From Glandiceps talaboti (taxonomy: Eukaryota; Hemichordata; Enteropneusta; Spengelidae), in assembly GCF_964340395.1 (NCBI RefSeq), contig NC_135557.1, forward strand, positions 8,643,960 to 8,707,959: DNA of 64,000 bases, read 5' to 3'. The translations under genes were made by a program, and so were the position numbers. Below, piece after piece: positions 12,753 through 25,885 of the stretch. The notes below the pieces were generated by a model that saw nothing but the letters and a program-made list of their open reading frames with translations, did not search any database and was not told where the DNA came from. Positions within the stretch are counted from its first letter, which is position 1. Each line of letters starts with the position of its first letter.

Positions 12753-13325
12753 ATGTATATAGCGTTTGATTATTTCCCCACTAATTTCACTGTAATTAAA
12801 CTTCTGTTAAAGTATTGGTATAGATTAATTGTCGATGGACAATTTATTGTGAGCAGCCTACATTTGTTCTATGTGTTATTCAACATGGGGTATTTATATT
12901 TTATTATTAGAAACTTACTTGTTAAATATAATGAGAACAGTGTGTGGTCAAATCTTTGCAGGTTTAATTATACTAGGAAGGTTCATCATAATTTTATGAC
13001 TTATGTCTAGAATTTTGTAATCATGGTACAGGGAATTACATAATGACATTAGAAGAAAAAAGTACTAATAAAAACAAAATGAGAACATTTAGATTATTTA
13101 AAACAGCTTTTGGTTTTGAGAAACATCTTCTGCAAATTAAAAATCCAGTTGGTAGAAGACTAGTGACTAAATTTAGAATTTTGGATTATAATATTTATAT
13201 TGAGTTGGGGAGATGGTGTACTCCTAAGATTCCTGTACATGATGAAAGAATCTTTAAATTTTGTCAAATTATGCGGTAGAAGATGAATTTCATCATTTCA
13301 TGCTTTATTCTCATTATACAAATTA
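12753..13325 (+). mobile_element. decayed LINE ORF2 C-terminal fragment
   Basis: Plus-strand frames give KYWYRLIVDG (12810-12840), and then from 13043 KMRTFRLFKTAFGFEKHLL, RRLVTKFRILDYNIYIELGR, KIPVHDERIFKFC. The TAG at 13277-13279 ends that frame. VEDEFHHFML follows in the next frame, so there is a frameshift. This order (a KYW..RL region, then L.KFRI, GR...IP..ER.C..C, EDE.HF) is the C-terminal region found after the RT domain in several invertebrate LINE families. It lies opposite in orientation to the fragment at 12215-12600, so it is probably a second insertion. Confidence 0.6.
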
Positions 13326-14115
13326 AAGAAAGGCACTTATTCTTCTTCTTTTTCATTAGATAATTCAAATTTTCGTTCAGTTTCTGCATATTTTGACCTC
13401 AGATGATAGACTTCCTCTTGGAAACTTTCTAGTCGATGTAAACAGTGCTCCATCAGTTGGTTAAAAGAATATATTTTAATCATTTTATTTCTGCATGTTA
13501 TTTTTGTATGCTTTACCATGCATGTAAAGATTGACTGACTGTAGACACAGCTGAGAATACAGTACTACTACCAGTATCAATGTCTGTTGTTAAACTTCAT
13601 GCTAGTCACTAGGAAAGCTCAGAAAACTGTCTATGTATACACAATCTTGCATGGTTCTCTTCAAAACATCGTTCATTCCAACAGCTGTGTTTATTCAAAA
13701 CTCATTATATGGCCCATTTTAAACCCACAGAATGTTAATTGTACTTGTGTCAATTGCTTTGTACATTGTATTTTGAGCATAAAGATGCATTCATAATCAT
13801 GTACGCATAATAAATGTTACACCTCGTTATCTTATCTTTATCTGTGTTTATGTGTTACAACTCAGAGTGAGACAATGCATAGGGGTGGGTCTATACTAGC
13901 GACAAACACACTACTTTCTAAACTGCATGTCCTGCTTGATATTACGGGAAACGTTTCTGACAATTTAATTAACTTTATTACTTAACAACATGCTGTGGAA
14001 AGCATGGTATAGTAAACACAACACAATACAATACAATACAATACAATATAATACAATACAATACAATACAATACAATACAAGACAAAAATACAATACACA
14101 TTACTTTTCTGCTGG
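13326..14115. other. non-coding, with AATAC-type microsatellite
   Basis: No recognised gene. About 14022-14097 is an ACAAT/ATACA pentanucleotide microsatellite. A minus-strand open frame at 13337-13519 has a heptad-like, charged end but no other support. Confidence 0.4.
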
Positions 14116-15165
14116 AAAATGGAGAATCAGTCCCTTGTGACGTGAGCTAAGATTCTATTCAAGAATGCTATCTATGATGATCATACAAAATAATGACGTT
14201 ATTTGGGTATATACAATATTCAAAGTTATCGTTGCCGGCGATTGCTCCGGAATATTCAGCTGCCAATATTGATTGTTTTGTATTACGGTCGAAATAGAGT
14301 AGAATATTGCCATCATGGAATAGTGTATACTTATTAGCACACAATTACAAGTTGTTGTGATCCAGACACACGCATAGTTTTTCTAATAATAGTGACACAT
14401 GTACATTTTTGTCGATGAAAGAACAGGGGTCAACTTACCGTGAAAGTTCGCACCTCTGGTTCGCACTTGCACTACGCTCTCGCGATGTATACATCTAGAC
14501 TGGAACACAGACAATTCTGTGACTTGAAGGAGCACTAGCACTGCACGTGAAGTACAAGTGACACATGTGCATGATGTGAATAACTATATACACAAACAAA
14601 TTGTAACGTGTGCAAAATGCGCAGGCGTAAACCCGAATATGTATTAAACCAGACACAGGCGTTGTTTACCAGTCACATGCGTTACTGGCAACTCTCATGT
14701 CTGCAAACTCGACAACGCGCGTACTGCCTCTATCGTTGCTTCCGCATACATCGTCGCCATATTACCAATATTGGCATTCTTCGCCAAGTGACGCAATCAT
14801 TCGTTACTTTCTGACTGACATAGGCTACTACAGCTGACAGACTATAGAATCATGGACCTGTAACTGTAACTGTAAGTAAATTCTTACTATTGGTGTTTTT
14901 TCATTAACGATGTGAACTCAGTCTGTCTCCTTTTTTCAAAGGTGAGATCGAAGTACTCGTCACGGGGTGATGGTATTTACTCTACCCACTGTAACACTCG
15001 ATGTGTCGATTTGCAAGTTATACACCACAGTCACTTGTGATACTATTCTAGTCTACTATTTCCTGGAGCAATCACGGGCGACGGTTTTTTTTTTGAGTAT
15101 CTTAAGTAACTACCTTATAACGACATTATTTTGTATTATGATCATCCTGGAATAGAATATTACGG
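14115..15165. mobile_element. possible MITE-like element with ~110-bp imperfect inverted ends
   Basis: 14130-14250 and 15050-15165 are imperfect inverted repeats. Shared blocks include CATTATTTTGTA..TGATCATC, GGAGCAATC and GAATAGAAT..TTA when one end is reverse complemented. The interior (AT-rich, a few CG-rich patches) shows no transposase. The inverted-end relation is weak, with gaps, so the call is tentative. Confidence 0.3.
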
Positions 15166-15555
15166 TCCATTTCCCAAGACCTTGTCAAAGCTACTATGAA
15201 CTGAACTATCAAGATCAGTGAGTCTGATCACAAGGTTTCATGTTGAAATAGACATCACAAAGCATCACACACACATCACTTACACTGTGTGGGCTCTGTA
15301 TGTAGTTAATGATATAAACAGTAACAGGACGCACGCTACTCCACAAAGTATAATCTGTTGAAGTTCAAACAAAATCCATGGTCACGTTTATATCATTAAT
15401 TAAATAAATAAATAAATACAGACACTACACCGTGTAAGTGAGCTTTGTGTGTTATCTTTATGGTGTCTATCTCAACATGAAACCTTGTGGTCAGACTCAC
15501 TGATCTTGATAGGTCATTTAATAGCTTTGACTCGGTCTATGGAAATGGACTGTAA
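15165..15555. repeat. fold-back (long inverted repeat), ~150-bp arms
   Basis: Left arm about 15165-15325, right arm about 15393-15555, spacer ~65 bp. Arms share TATCAAGATCAGTGAGTCTG, CACAAGGTTTCATGTTGA, CACTTACAC and AATGATATAAAC, with scattered mismatches. Consistent with a small non-autonomous fold-back element. No coding content. Confidence 0.75.
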
Positions 15556-15654
15556 CTCACAAGTCACAGTGAATGTGTTACACATCCTACTAAACAAAGA
15601 ATTACATTTCCCAGTTTTTAAATAACTGTTACAGTACTGTTAAATAAGACGTTA

Positions 15655-16008
15655 CTTACATATAACAGGTTTACAACTAAATCGATCAAAGTGAGTAACA
15701 TACATAGACATTTCACATTAACAAAGGTTTACAGCTAGTATCAAAGTGAGTAACAGATAGACTGATTTCACATTAACAAAGGTTCACAGCTATCAAAGTA
15801 AGTAACAGATAGACTGATTTCACATTAACAAAGGTTTACAGCTATCAAAGTAAGTAACAGATATACTGATTTCACATTAACAAAGGTTTATAGCTATCAA
15901 AGTGAGTAACAGATAGACTGATTTCACGTTAACAAAGGTTTACAGCTATCAAAGTGAGTAACAGATAGACTGATTTCAGATTAACACAGGTTTACAGCTA
16001 CCAAAGTA
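15655..16008 (+). repeat. 52-bp minisatellite, left part of a split array
   Basis: Six to seven copies of a 52-bp unit containing AAGTAACAGATAGACTGATT and AACAAAGGTTTACAGCTATC. The array stops abruptly near 16008 within a unit. The same unit resumes at 20142, so about 4.1 kb of transposon-like DNA was inserted into one array. Confidence 0.9.
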
Positions 16009-18593
16009 TTACTCCGTTCACACTAGGACCTATCCTCCGGAGAATCAGTGACTTAAATTAACTCCGGAGGTAATTTGCGTGTGTGAATGGTCGACTCCGG
16101 AGAATCTGTGGATTATTTTACTGCGGAGGTTTTGGTTGATTCAGCTCCGGAGATCCTCCGGAGGAAAGGATTAGCTTGTACTCAGTTGTAGGTGTGAACG
16201 CTTTACGCCGGTGTAAGCGCCCTCAATCGGTGTATTGCAGTCATCGCACTAATTTCCCCGGTCAGCAAATTACCATGTTGCCAGCTAATTAGTGCGCAAT
16301 ATTGAGAGTTCGATCGACAATTACCGAGCCACATCATCATACATGTATTGTAAACTGATGTCGCCGCGTACTTAGGCCTTTCTTGTTTATTAGGATAGTG
16401 GTGTGTAGCACCATGGGTGAAGTCATAAAACTTTGTCCGGAAGAAACCATTTCATGTACTGGTTATAAGTTGGTATAAACACGTTTGTATTTATATACTC
16501 ATCTTTACTATCACACTTTGGTAAGCTTGCTAATCTTTATTCAGAACCACCAATGTATTTAAAAAAACATTGAAGTCGGCAACGAATCATAAATATTGTT
16601 ATTATTATTGATGTACCACACCACATCATCCCTTCAATGAATCATCCTCCCATGTAACGTTTATGTGGTTCACTCAAACTATGTCTTATACTAACTGCAA
16701 TAACTGTAGCGTGTACTGTGATTTTGGGGTTCTTTCCTCTGTTTTTGTACCTTTTTCCGTTCCGATGTTTGACTGGAAGCAATCGCTACAATTTCTCCAA
16801 CGGTAACGCAAATGGCCGAGGTCACAGTGAAAACGCCGTTTCAAAATGTTGCTACTTTTAGGTTTTCCTGTCGAATTGCAGAGCCAAACTTACGCGAAAT
16901 ATTATTAGGAGAACAAGACTCGTTAATTTGCTATTCAACCACCACATATTGCCCAAAATTTAACACGTGTGAGATACGTTTTCGTTACGATCTGAAAAGA
17001 TACCTTATGTTTAGCACACGATGTCTTCGCCACCGTATTTACGGAAACTGCTATCAAAGAAGTTGTTGCCGAGATAGCACAGTAATTTGCGTAAATATTC
17101 TCTTCAGATTTTGTGGATTTCCTTTGTATTAACTCCCGATTATAAGTTTTAACGGTACATTTTGGCCGACATATGAGCATCACAGCCATATAAGTTCAGA
17201 CGCTGTGAGCATTGGAGGTACATGTATCTGTGAATATATGGTTTGTGTAAAAGTTGCTATTGATGTCTACGTTTTAGGTACTTGTCCTCGGGTTTTAATT
17301 TTACGATATTTCCATCTTGAAGTTTTTTACTGAGACTGAATGTGAATGTACTCGGAAAAGTAATGGGGTGACTGGGGGAACCCGTCCCGTTTTACATGTG
17401 CAAGTCAGATGGTGTCACGTAATTAATCTGCAAATAAATGCAGCTAGTTCTCAACATCACGTAATTACGTACAATTAGTGTTCGGTAGGATTTTTTTTTC
17501 GTTTGGTTTACTGAAATATTTCATAGCAGACGACTGATGTGCGATGTGAAATTGATAACATATATTGGGTCATTTCACCACTGAGTGCCGTAAGTGTTTG
17601 GAAGTTGACTATTGCGTGAATCATTTTTGACTTTTTTACCAGTGAATGTCTTCGCCACACTTATTCCTCTGAAGATTGTTCAGTTCAAATAAATTAAAGT
17701 AAAGACGATACGAGATTTGATAAATACTGATATTGTTACATGTACAGTACTACAGACATGCACACAGTGCACAGATCACATACGGAAGTGCAAATTTGCC
17801 GCCATAACAACGAAAGGCCTTGCGTGGAAAGTATTTCGGAAGGCAGAATTTGCCTGCGGTCTCGTTGCGATATTATTTTTTTCATTAGCGGGTTGTTCAC
17901 CATTTCCATCACTCCTACCTGGCTTACTAGCCGGAGAAAAGAAATTAGTTATTTGCCGTTTACTCATACTGAAACCGGCGGTGGTTCTCCGCCGTGTAGG
18001 CTATTTGCTGTACCATGGAAGTAGAACCATGGCTGTACTATGTCGACAAACTACCATTATTTGAGAAGAGACGTTTAATGTCAGGGGCAAACGGGAGTAG
18101 AGAAAAACCATACAACATGTCCCTCGCTAATAGTAATACACCCATGGTCCACAACAGCGAAAGAGGTAACAACTGGTGTGACTGAATTCAGAATTTGTAC
18201 GAATAGAAAACACATGAATTCACGTTGGTCGACATGTCAACGTCGAGCGTGTTGCGTGGCTTGTCGAAATAAAAGTTAAACTGGGCATCACGACGCGACG
18301 ACGAGTGAAATTGTTAACATGCATGAGATCTGAGAAGACATCTTCGCTTATTTCTCGAACGCATGAACGTACACAGCAATAAACAGCAATAAAAAACACA
18401 AGGCAGTCTCTACAACTCATGTTGTTTACAATGATCGCACTATGCACTTATCGTTGAACTTATCGTTTACGCCGGCGGATAATGGTGTCACATTGTGTGT
18501 GTGAACACATACAGCTGATCCCCTCTGTTTACTAATCGTTCTCACCTATTTACGCCGGAGAAAAAAAACCACGAAAAAAGCAATATGAACATG
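16009..18593. mobile_element. DNA-transposon-like insertion, no recognisable transposase
   Basis: It lies between the broken 52-bp array and the element at 18601. It starts TTACTCCGTTCACACTAGGA and ends near GAACATGCCT. GTTCACACT at one end and, inverted, GTTCATATT at the other suggest diverged terminal repeats. The target looks like TA, since the array sequence reads CAAAGTA before and TAAGTAAC after the inserted block. The 5' ~200 bp repeats CTCCGGAG palindromes. Open frames at 16812-17132 (+) and 17776-17967 (-, starting MSKRQITNFFSP) match nothing I can name. The region is GC-richer in patches than its surroundings. Confidence 0.45.
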
Positions 18594-18600
18594 CCTTAAG

Positions 18601-20134
18601 CACAGGGTAAAGGACCAATGATCAATTTTGTACTCGCGATTTTCCGGATTTCTAATATTAGTTTCTGTATATTTCAAATAAAGTTTTAAATACTGTTTCC
18701 TCTTACTGTTTTTTTCTATTTCCTACCTGATATCAATGTCTTATCTGAGTTTATCAGCTTTGCATTAATTAGCTTGCTAGAACAAACTCACTATTTGCCC
18801 AAATTAACGCATTATGCCGTGAGTGTAAACATCTACTGATCCGACTAAATGGTAATACACGGAAAGGGGTGAAACTCCAAAGGGACGTGTCCAGAGGACA
18901 TCCGTAAATCACCCTGCCACTTAATTTATTCATGAATTCACAAAACAACAGGAAATAAACAAATGGTAAAATCATGCATATGTTATTATCATGCATATTG
19001 TTATTTCATTCTCAAATTAAAAAGCCGACGTATTTGAAGAAATGCTTGCGAAGACAGTTTTGACACGATTGAAAACCAAAAACGTCTGTCGCCTGGACAA
19101 AACAGTGTGTCGTTCATTAGGATCATGGATGTAGGATTGACATATTAAAAAGCCAACGTTGTCCAAGAAATGCTTGCCCGATAGATATTCACGATTGAAA
19201 ACCAAAAATGTCTATCGTGAAAAATGTAGCATTGATGATATATTTAAAAGCCGACGTATTCGAAGAAATACTTGCATGATAGATATTCACGTTTGAAAAC
19301 CAAAAATGTCTCCAAAATGTAACCCGTGCAGCGCAGCACGATCGAAAATAAATAGAAAGTCGCGTCGTTTGGTACATGATAGGACTTTTGGTTTTTATTA
19401 AATAGTGCGAAAACGTCACAAAAACGAGGAAAATGTAGGACGAAACTCAAAAATGAAAGTATTGACTTCTGTGCAGTGTTTCATGAGTGTATTTTACCCT
19501 TTTCTCCTTCCTTATGTCCCAACATTTGCTACGAAGCGAAGATAGCATTGACAGAATGCGAGTTTATTCTCAGAGAATCCTGGGTAATTTGTTTACAAGT
19601 TAGGCACATGTCGCCAGTAATAAACAACTCAGGGGTCAAAGGTTTCAACTTCCGACTTCCTGCTTTACGGATGTCATCGGGACATCGTCAGTGTGTTGGC
19701 CGGGGTTCGTGTTAGGGCACTTACAGACAAGCTTCAATGCTGTAACTTCATCAATGCTTTCCTTCATTTGTACTTTAAGGATTTCTGGTTGTGGAATTAC
19801 CATTGTACCGTTTGAAAGTTGATTTCTTTGCAAATTTCTGGACACGTCCCTTTGGAGTTTCACCCCTTTCCGTGTATTACCATTTAGTCGGATCAGTAGA
19901 TGTTTACACTCACGGCATAATGCGTTAATTTGGGCAAATAGTGAGTTTGTTCTAGCAAGCTACTAATTAATGCAAAGCTGATAAACTCAGATAAGACATT
20001 GATATCAGGTAGGAAATAGAAAAAAACAGTAAGAGGAAACAGTATTTAAAACTTTATTTGAAATATACAGAAACTAATATTAGAAATCCGGAAAATCGCG
20101 AGTACAAAATTGATCATTGGTCCTTTACCCTGTG
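18601..20134. mobile_element. non-autonomous DNA transposon with ~300-bp terminal inverted repeats
   Basis: Left TIR 18601-18898 and right TIR 19840-20134 are near-perfect inverted repeats starting CACAGGGTAAAGGACC. The 1,534-bp element is flanked on both sides by CCTTAAG (18594-18600 and 20135-20141), a 7-bp target-site duplication. The interior has no transposase frame. It contains three to four diverged ~100-bp direct sub-repeats (GCCGACGTATT, GATTGAAAACCAAAAA) between about 19017 and 19315. The superfamily is unclear: the terminal CA..TG and 7-bp duplication do not fit hAT (8 bp), piggyBac (TTAA) or Mariner (TA) well. Confidence 0.85.
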
Positions 20135-20141
20135 CCTTAAG

Positions 20142-20222
20142 TAACAGATAGACTGATTTCAGATTAACAAAGGTTTACAGCTATCAAAGTAAGTAACAGA
20201 TAGACTGATTTCATATTAACAC
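20142..20222 (+). repeat. 52-bp minisatellite, right part of the split array
   Basis: One and a half copies of the unit seen at 15655-16008 (AAGTAACAGATAGACTGATT), directly after the insertion block. Confidence 0.85.
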
Positions 20223-20309
20223 ATACAAACTTATACTGACTTCATTGTTTAACCTAGGCCCAACCGTCAAAGTGTAATGGTATTTTGACAGACTGTGTAT
20301 TTTGGTTTT

Positions 20310-20475
20310 GTAACAATCGATGTCATATTTATCTTGAATATTGTCATTTTCAAATATAACAATATTGAATTTGAACGAACGTTTAAATATTTTTGTTATT
20401 TCAAACGACAACAACCACCAAAGTCTGATTGTTGATAACAGTTTGGAGTGTAAATGTGTACAGCAATGTATGTAG
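20310..20475 (+). repeat. dispersed repeat, related to 34665-34890
   Basis: Shares TCGATGTCATATTTATCTT, a TTGAATTT..AACGAA block, TATTTCAAACGACAACAAC and TTGATAACAGTTTGGAGT with the segment at 34665-34890, in the same orientation. No coding potential is seen. The rest of 20476-21390 shows nothing I can name. Confidence 0.55.
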
Positions 20476-21394
20476 TTGGTGATATGCCCGGGTGATATAT
20501 CGACTTTGGTCAGACACGTACGTAATCTACAAACAGTACGGAGGCCGATAAGGGACATCACATTTATGAATTTTACTCATTAGTTGTTGCCATTTTACCT
20601 CTAATACAGAGTCAGCGTGAAGTTCTACACTACTTAATAGACCATATAAAATCTAGATAACGCTATGAATTGTAATGTACAATAGATAATAATGATTAGA
20701 ATTGGTTTGTTTTGCTTTTTAGAATAGTGATGGGATTCACCTTGAACAAAAATCATCTGAAGTAGGGTCAATTTGCCAAAAGTTGATTGTAATAAATTCT
20801 ACAAATTCGAGAGGGATTTAGACCATCCCTAACGACTCCTCACATATGAATAGTATCCATATATAGACTAAACTATTCACAATATCTAGTTCTCTTTAAA
20901 AGTAACTATTTATTAGTCTACTCACTATATTACCATTACCTTGTTAGATAACATTTCTGAAAACGTCAGTGATTCTAGACTAAACGTTTTAGAGACTATT
21001 TTCTAGACATTATGCACACTTCAAAATATAAGTACAAAGGTAATGGTGGATAAGTGACAGACTTCTCTCATTTAACACATATGTACAAGGTCATGCTCTC
21101 GCTCTAAAAGACCACCCACAAATTGTGTAATTGTGTAGCCCCCTCCCCAAGGCTACACAATTCATATGTGCAATTATAAGGTAGCCCCTCCCTCTTAAAC
21201 ACACACTTCCTGCACCCTGGAGATGTAAAACTCTATGGTACATACATTAATAATTAACGTGACCGTCCGTATATAATAATATATTTTTACCAGGGATCAC
21301 ATATATAACCTATACTTGGAGATACTTAGGTTGAGCTTAATCCCCTTCAATCGTAATCGCTAGTGGGGAGGGTGTGGAATTTGTTTAGCTGCAC

Positions 21395-21397
<3 letters not shown>

Positions 21398-21467
<70 letters not shown>

Positions 21468-21500
21468 GGACAGAGACAGACAGAGACAGACAGACAGACA
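21398..21500. repeat. GA and CAGA microsatellites
   Basis: A pure (GA)n run of about 65 bp, followed by CAGAGA/CAGA repeats. Confidence 0.97.
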
Positions 21501-21677
21501 TAGAGGAAATATTTCGTATGACGTCAATCATACAAATAGAGTGATACTCAGAAAAATATGAGTACTAACGACATTTATCATAGTAATAATAAATACATAA
21601 TTAATATCAAATATGTCTAAATTGTAGAGATAGTAGACGCAAGTGTATATCTCTATATCTATAGATTGTAAAATACT

Positions 21678-21834
<157 letters not shown>

Positions 21835-22079
21835 ATATTAAGACTTGCATAAATTCATTCTCATGGCAGTCACTCGCCTCATTATCAGATAAGGCTTAAG
21901 ACTTAATGTAATTCTAGTCGGTAAACGACTACTCACAAGTTTAATTTATTTTAAATCATGAGCAAAAATTTCATGCCCTCCCCTTGAGACAATCAGAATT
22001 TTAAGGCCCCATATTCCTTTCGCATCTGAAATTTGTCTAGTCAACCCCACCACATTTTCTCCTCAGCCCCTCCCCTGCC

Positions 22080-22540
22080 GTGATGGCGTCAAGACCTATC
22101 ATGGATATACTTCATCACAAACACGTGTAAAAGTGAACGATACACCATTGACCAAGTCAGAATATAAGGTAATGCCCGCACAGACAGATCTAAAACCAAA
22201 TCACATGCACCAGAGTAACTCCAACCACGTGACATGCTCTGAAAGATCGAAAACCAGAATTGTCATCCCGGCAATGAACCTCATTATTTTACTGTAATTG
22301 TAAGTTTAATACTATATTCACACTGTAAACATACATACTGGTTTTTACTATAATTGTAAGTTTAATGCTATATTCACACTGTAAACATACATACTGGTTT
22401 TTACTATAATTTTAAGTTTGATAATATATTCACACTGTAAACATACCTACTGGTTTTTACTATAATTGTAAGTTTAATACTTTATTCACACTGTAAACAT
22501 ACGTAATGGTTTTTACTTTAAAGTCCATCTTAAAGTGACC
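22080..22540 (+). repeat. dispersed repeat with ~56-bp tandem units (inverted relative at 34915-35205)
   Basis: About 22300-22515 holds four copies of a ~56-bp unit (TTCACACTGTAAACATACAT, GGTTTTTACTATAATT). The whole segment, including TCAAGACCTATCATGG and AGATCTAAAACCAAATCACA, matches the reverse complement of 34915-35205, where only one tandem unit is present. So it is a dispersed element whose internal unit expanded in this copy. Confidence 0.7.
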
Positions 22541-25032
22541 ATATGGATGAGGATAGGGTATTTGTTTACCTCTGCAAATAAGAAAATAAATGTATAGAAT
22601 GAAACTATATCATAAAACTAAGTCTCTGGTCGACCAATACATACCCACTGCATCCATTAGCAACGTCCGGCTGTGTACAAGATTTCCGCGGTAAACAAAT
22701 CTTTTGAATCGGGCGCCATTGCAGATAGTTGTTCACGTGACAAGATGCGCAGAAACTGCCTTCGTCACAAATATAACGGGATCGCGTACTATGAGATATG
22801 AACGGGACGAGACTACGAAGCAATTTTTGGCATGCGCAGCAGACATTTTATCACTTCCACAATGGCCGGCCCGAATGGAGGTAAGTAAGGTTATAATTAT
22901 ATGTTCATGAATTTGCATGAAAAAGTTTGTGCGTGAACCTTGGTCGAGTTACTTGCTTTGGCGTTTTGATTTTACAGTGTGGGTGTCTTGTTCAAGATTA
23001 TTTACTTCAATTATTTCAGAAAATACTTATTGGTAAGCTACCTTTGCCGATCATATAATATGTTGGCCCAGAAATAGTAGTAGTAGTAGTAGTACCCGGC
23101 CCCGGAGCACGTCGTGATAACTGGTGGAGGTATAATCAGTTATTCAAGTAATGTGACTAGTGGATAGCTAAATACCCAGTATCATAATAAGTATATATTG
23201 GCCAGAAACAAAATAATTCGCGCCGACAATAATTGTATTTCTTTCCCCAAACGTGCTATCCACTCTAGACTAGGGCCCGTATGAAGTTACGGTACACCAA
23301 GCTGCTATAGGCTACTCTGTGAAACCATACAAATGCCTTACTTTGACAAACTATCCCCGCAAGGAAAAACAATGATTGGCGCCTCAAATTAGTATTATTG
23401 TTATTACTATATGTTGAACCCATGTTCTATCTCTCGTCATCTAATTCGTGACAAGGACAGTGCAGTATACTAATAGAACCGCGTATTATAACCCAACTCA
23501 GTGACAGCATGGATGTATTAGTGAGACAGTGATACCTACCGGCGTACCGATGTGACTAATCGTGTCCCCTCCCCGTATCGTACTCGCCGTACTAGTGTAC
23601 ATAATTTGTGGTACGCGAAGAGCAACTTCGTTTTGCCACTGTTTGCCCTAATTCAATATGGTAGTGGAAACGGTACCGATGGTTTCTTTACTACAAATGT
23701 TGTGTGTCTCTGTGTAATTAATTGCCATATTTTTACTCGTATACTGGCTTCATAATCATAGGTCATGTCAAATGTCTGGACATGTATTTACCATCATGTA
23801 CATGTGTACAAAAGTACACCACTTTATCTATTTATTTTTTTATTTGATGTTATTGACTACATTATAATTACATAATATTATTCTATCACCCTGCAACACA
23901 TTACTTTATTACCACAATTGTTGTTTTAGTTGGTAGATAGCATTTTTAGTGTCTGAACACAGATTTGTTTAATTTGGGAGGGTTTTTTTTTGGTAGTTTA
24001 TGTTTGATTAGCTTTCTGTGATTGAGATACAAGAAGCTATTTACTATACAGAGTGCAGTGACAATAACTGTACCCAAGCTCATGGAGTATACATGCATGT
24101 CCAGTCAATGTTCACATAATACTTACAAGTTTTAACCACAATACATACTTCTTGTCTATGAGATACAGAAATATTATCCAAATTCAATGTAACAGTGAAG
24201 TTGAAAATACAGGAACAGTACATCTACTTTATTAATTTACTAATTCAAGACTTTCGCTTTACTCATTTGGTTGAATACAACTTTCACTTGTTCTTAGTTT
24301 AGCCTGTTGTAAATAGCTTCAGAAGGTACAGACAGTAAAACTATTTCTATATATCTACTAGAACAACTATTTAGGGACGGAAGTGTTGCCAACATAATTT
24401 TCATGTTTTATGGAGTATATTGAATCATTACAAATAAATATGGCACAGTGCAGTCTTGTAATTTAATGCTAACATGAATGTTCATTACATAATTATTTAT
24501 ATTTCTATATTATGTACTTTTCCAGACAAATTCATCATCAGCAGAAAATGAACATGATTCAGATGGTGCAGATTACTCCCCAAGTCATGAAGGAAGATGC
24601 CAAGGAAGAAGGAGAAGAAGGGGAGTACGAGGGGAAGAGAAGTACCAAGAAGAGTAACACAATCGCGAGATGGTAGAGGTAGAGCCAGCAGCAGGAAGAG
24701 GGAGAGGGAGAGGAGTAGGACAAATTAAAAATGTGGGACAACTTGAACAGAGGAATGCAAGACTGTGTGTAAGTACAGTGCAATATAACTTTATTGTATG
24801 TCATACATATTACCAAAAGGAACACCATCAAATATTGTTGTCACATTTCATCTTCCACTACTGACTTCCTAGCAGCTTTGATTGATGGAATCAATCCACA
24901 CAGATAAACTGTGCTATAGAATCATAATCATTTTTAAAACTAAAAGACAAAGTACTGTTGACTTACATGTGTTATGATTTATTTGTGCCACTATATATTA
25001 CGCATTTTCTACATGTGAAACAGCTCAGATTT

Positions 25033-25060
25033 GTGTGTGTGTGTGTGTGTGTGTGTAAAG
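25033..25060. repeat. TG dinucleotide microsatellite
   Basis: Pure (TG)n, about 26 bp, in an intron of the P2X7-like pseudogene. Confidence 0.95.
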
Positions 25061-25745
25061 TGGAACAATTCTAAGTATGATTATTTATTTGCTTTAACTT
25101 ATCTAGACGGTGATAATGAACATGACTCAAGAAGAGTTACAGGATTTTGCACTTCAGGTGTTGGATCATCAACCAGGGTTGGTGTTCAGTTTGCAACAAC
25201 CTTTTCTAAACCACTCTGGTGGGTATCATCCACCACCTGAAGGGCAAAATCCTGAATAGTGGGTGTATTTGCAGCCACCGGAGAGAAATGCCCACAGAAC
25301 AAGAGCATTTCACAGTGCACATCACATTTAGAGGTGGGTTTATTGTTTGATCATTTTGAGTTACCTATATATTCCAGGGTCAGTTTATATAGTAATTCCA
25401 AATACTGAATTTTAACAAATATTATTTGTACTGTAAAAATACTTCAGAATATACATTCTTGTTTAGTACTCTTTAATACTCAGTAAAAGTAACCAGATAA
25501 GTTTTTTGTAAGGCATTGGTACAAAATGTCATTGTTGTACATCTATAGCTTCTTGTGTCAATGTAATGTAAATTTTCATCCATATAATCAGCCATCTCAC
25601 ATGTATACAATATACACCATCATTACACTGTTGCAATGAGCGTGGTGGTGTTGCTATACTTATATACAGACATATATTCATAGAATGGATACTTACACAC
25701 AACAAATATATTTAAAATTGGTATTCAAGTACATAATGTACTGAC

Positions 25746-25747
<2 letters not shown>

Positions 25748-25778
<31 letters not shown>

Positions 25779-25885
25779 CATAAATACATACATAAATACA
25801 TAAATACATAAATACATGTATAAATACGCACACACACACATACATACATACATACATACATACATACATACATACATACATACAT
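25748..25885. repeat. ACAT tetranucleotide microsatellite, interrupted
   Basis: (ACAT)n with ATAA interruptions and a short (AC)n segment, also inside the P2X7-like pseudogene interval. Confidence 0.95.

Noticed and set aside
13337-13519. Minus-strand open frame with coiled-coil-like end (FQEEVYHLRSKYAETERK)
   Set aside because: Only 60 residues, no splice sites or homologous family recognised, and it is next to decayed LINE DNA.
16812-17132. 106-codon open frame inside the first insertion
   Set aside because: No family resemblance, and an equally long frame exists on the opposite strand, so it may be chance.
17776-17967. Minus-strand frame starting MSKRQITNFFSPASKPG as a transposase N-terminus
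   Set aside because: It resembles the start of some zinc-finger transposases but has no finger motif or catalytic part to support it.
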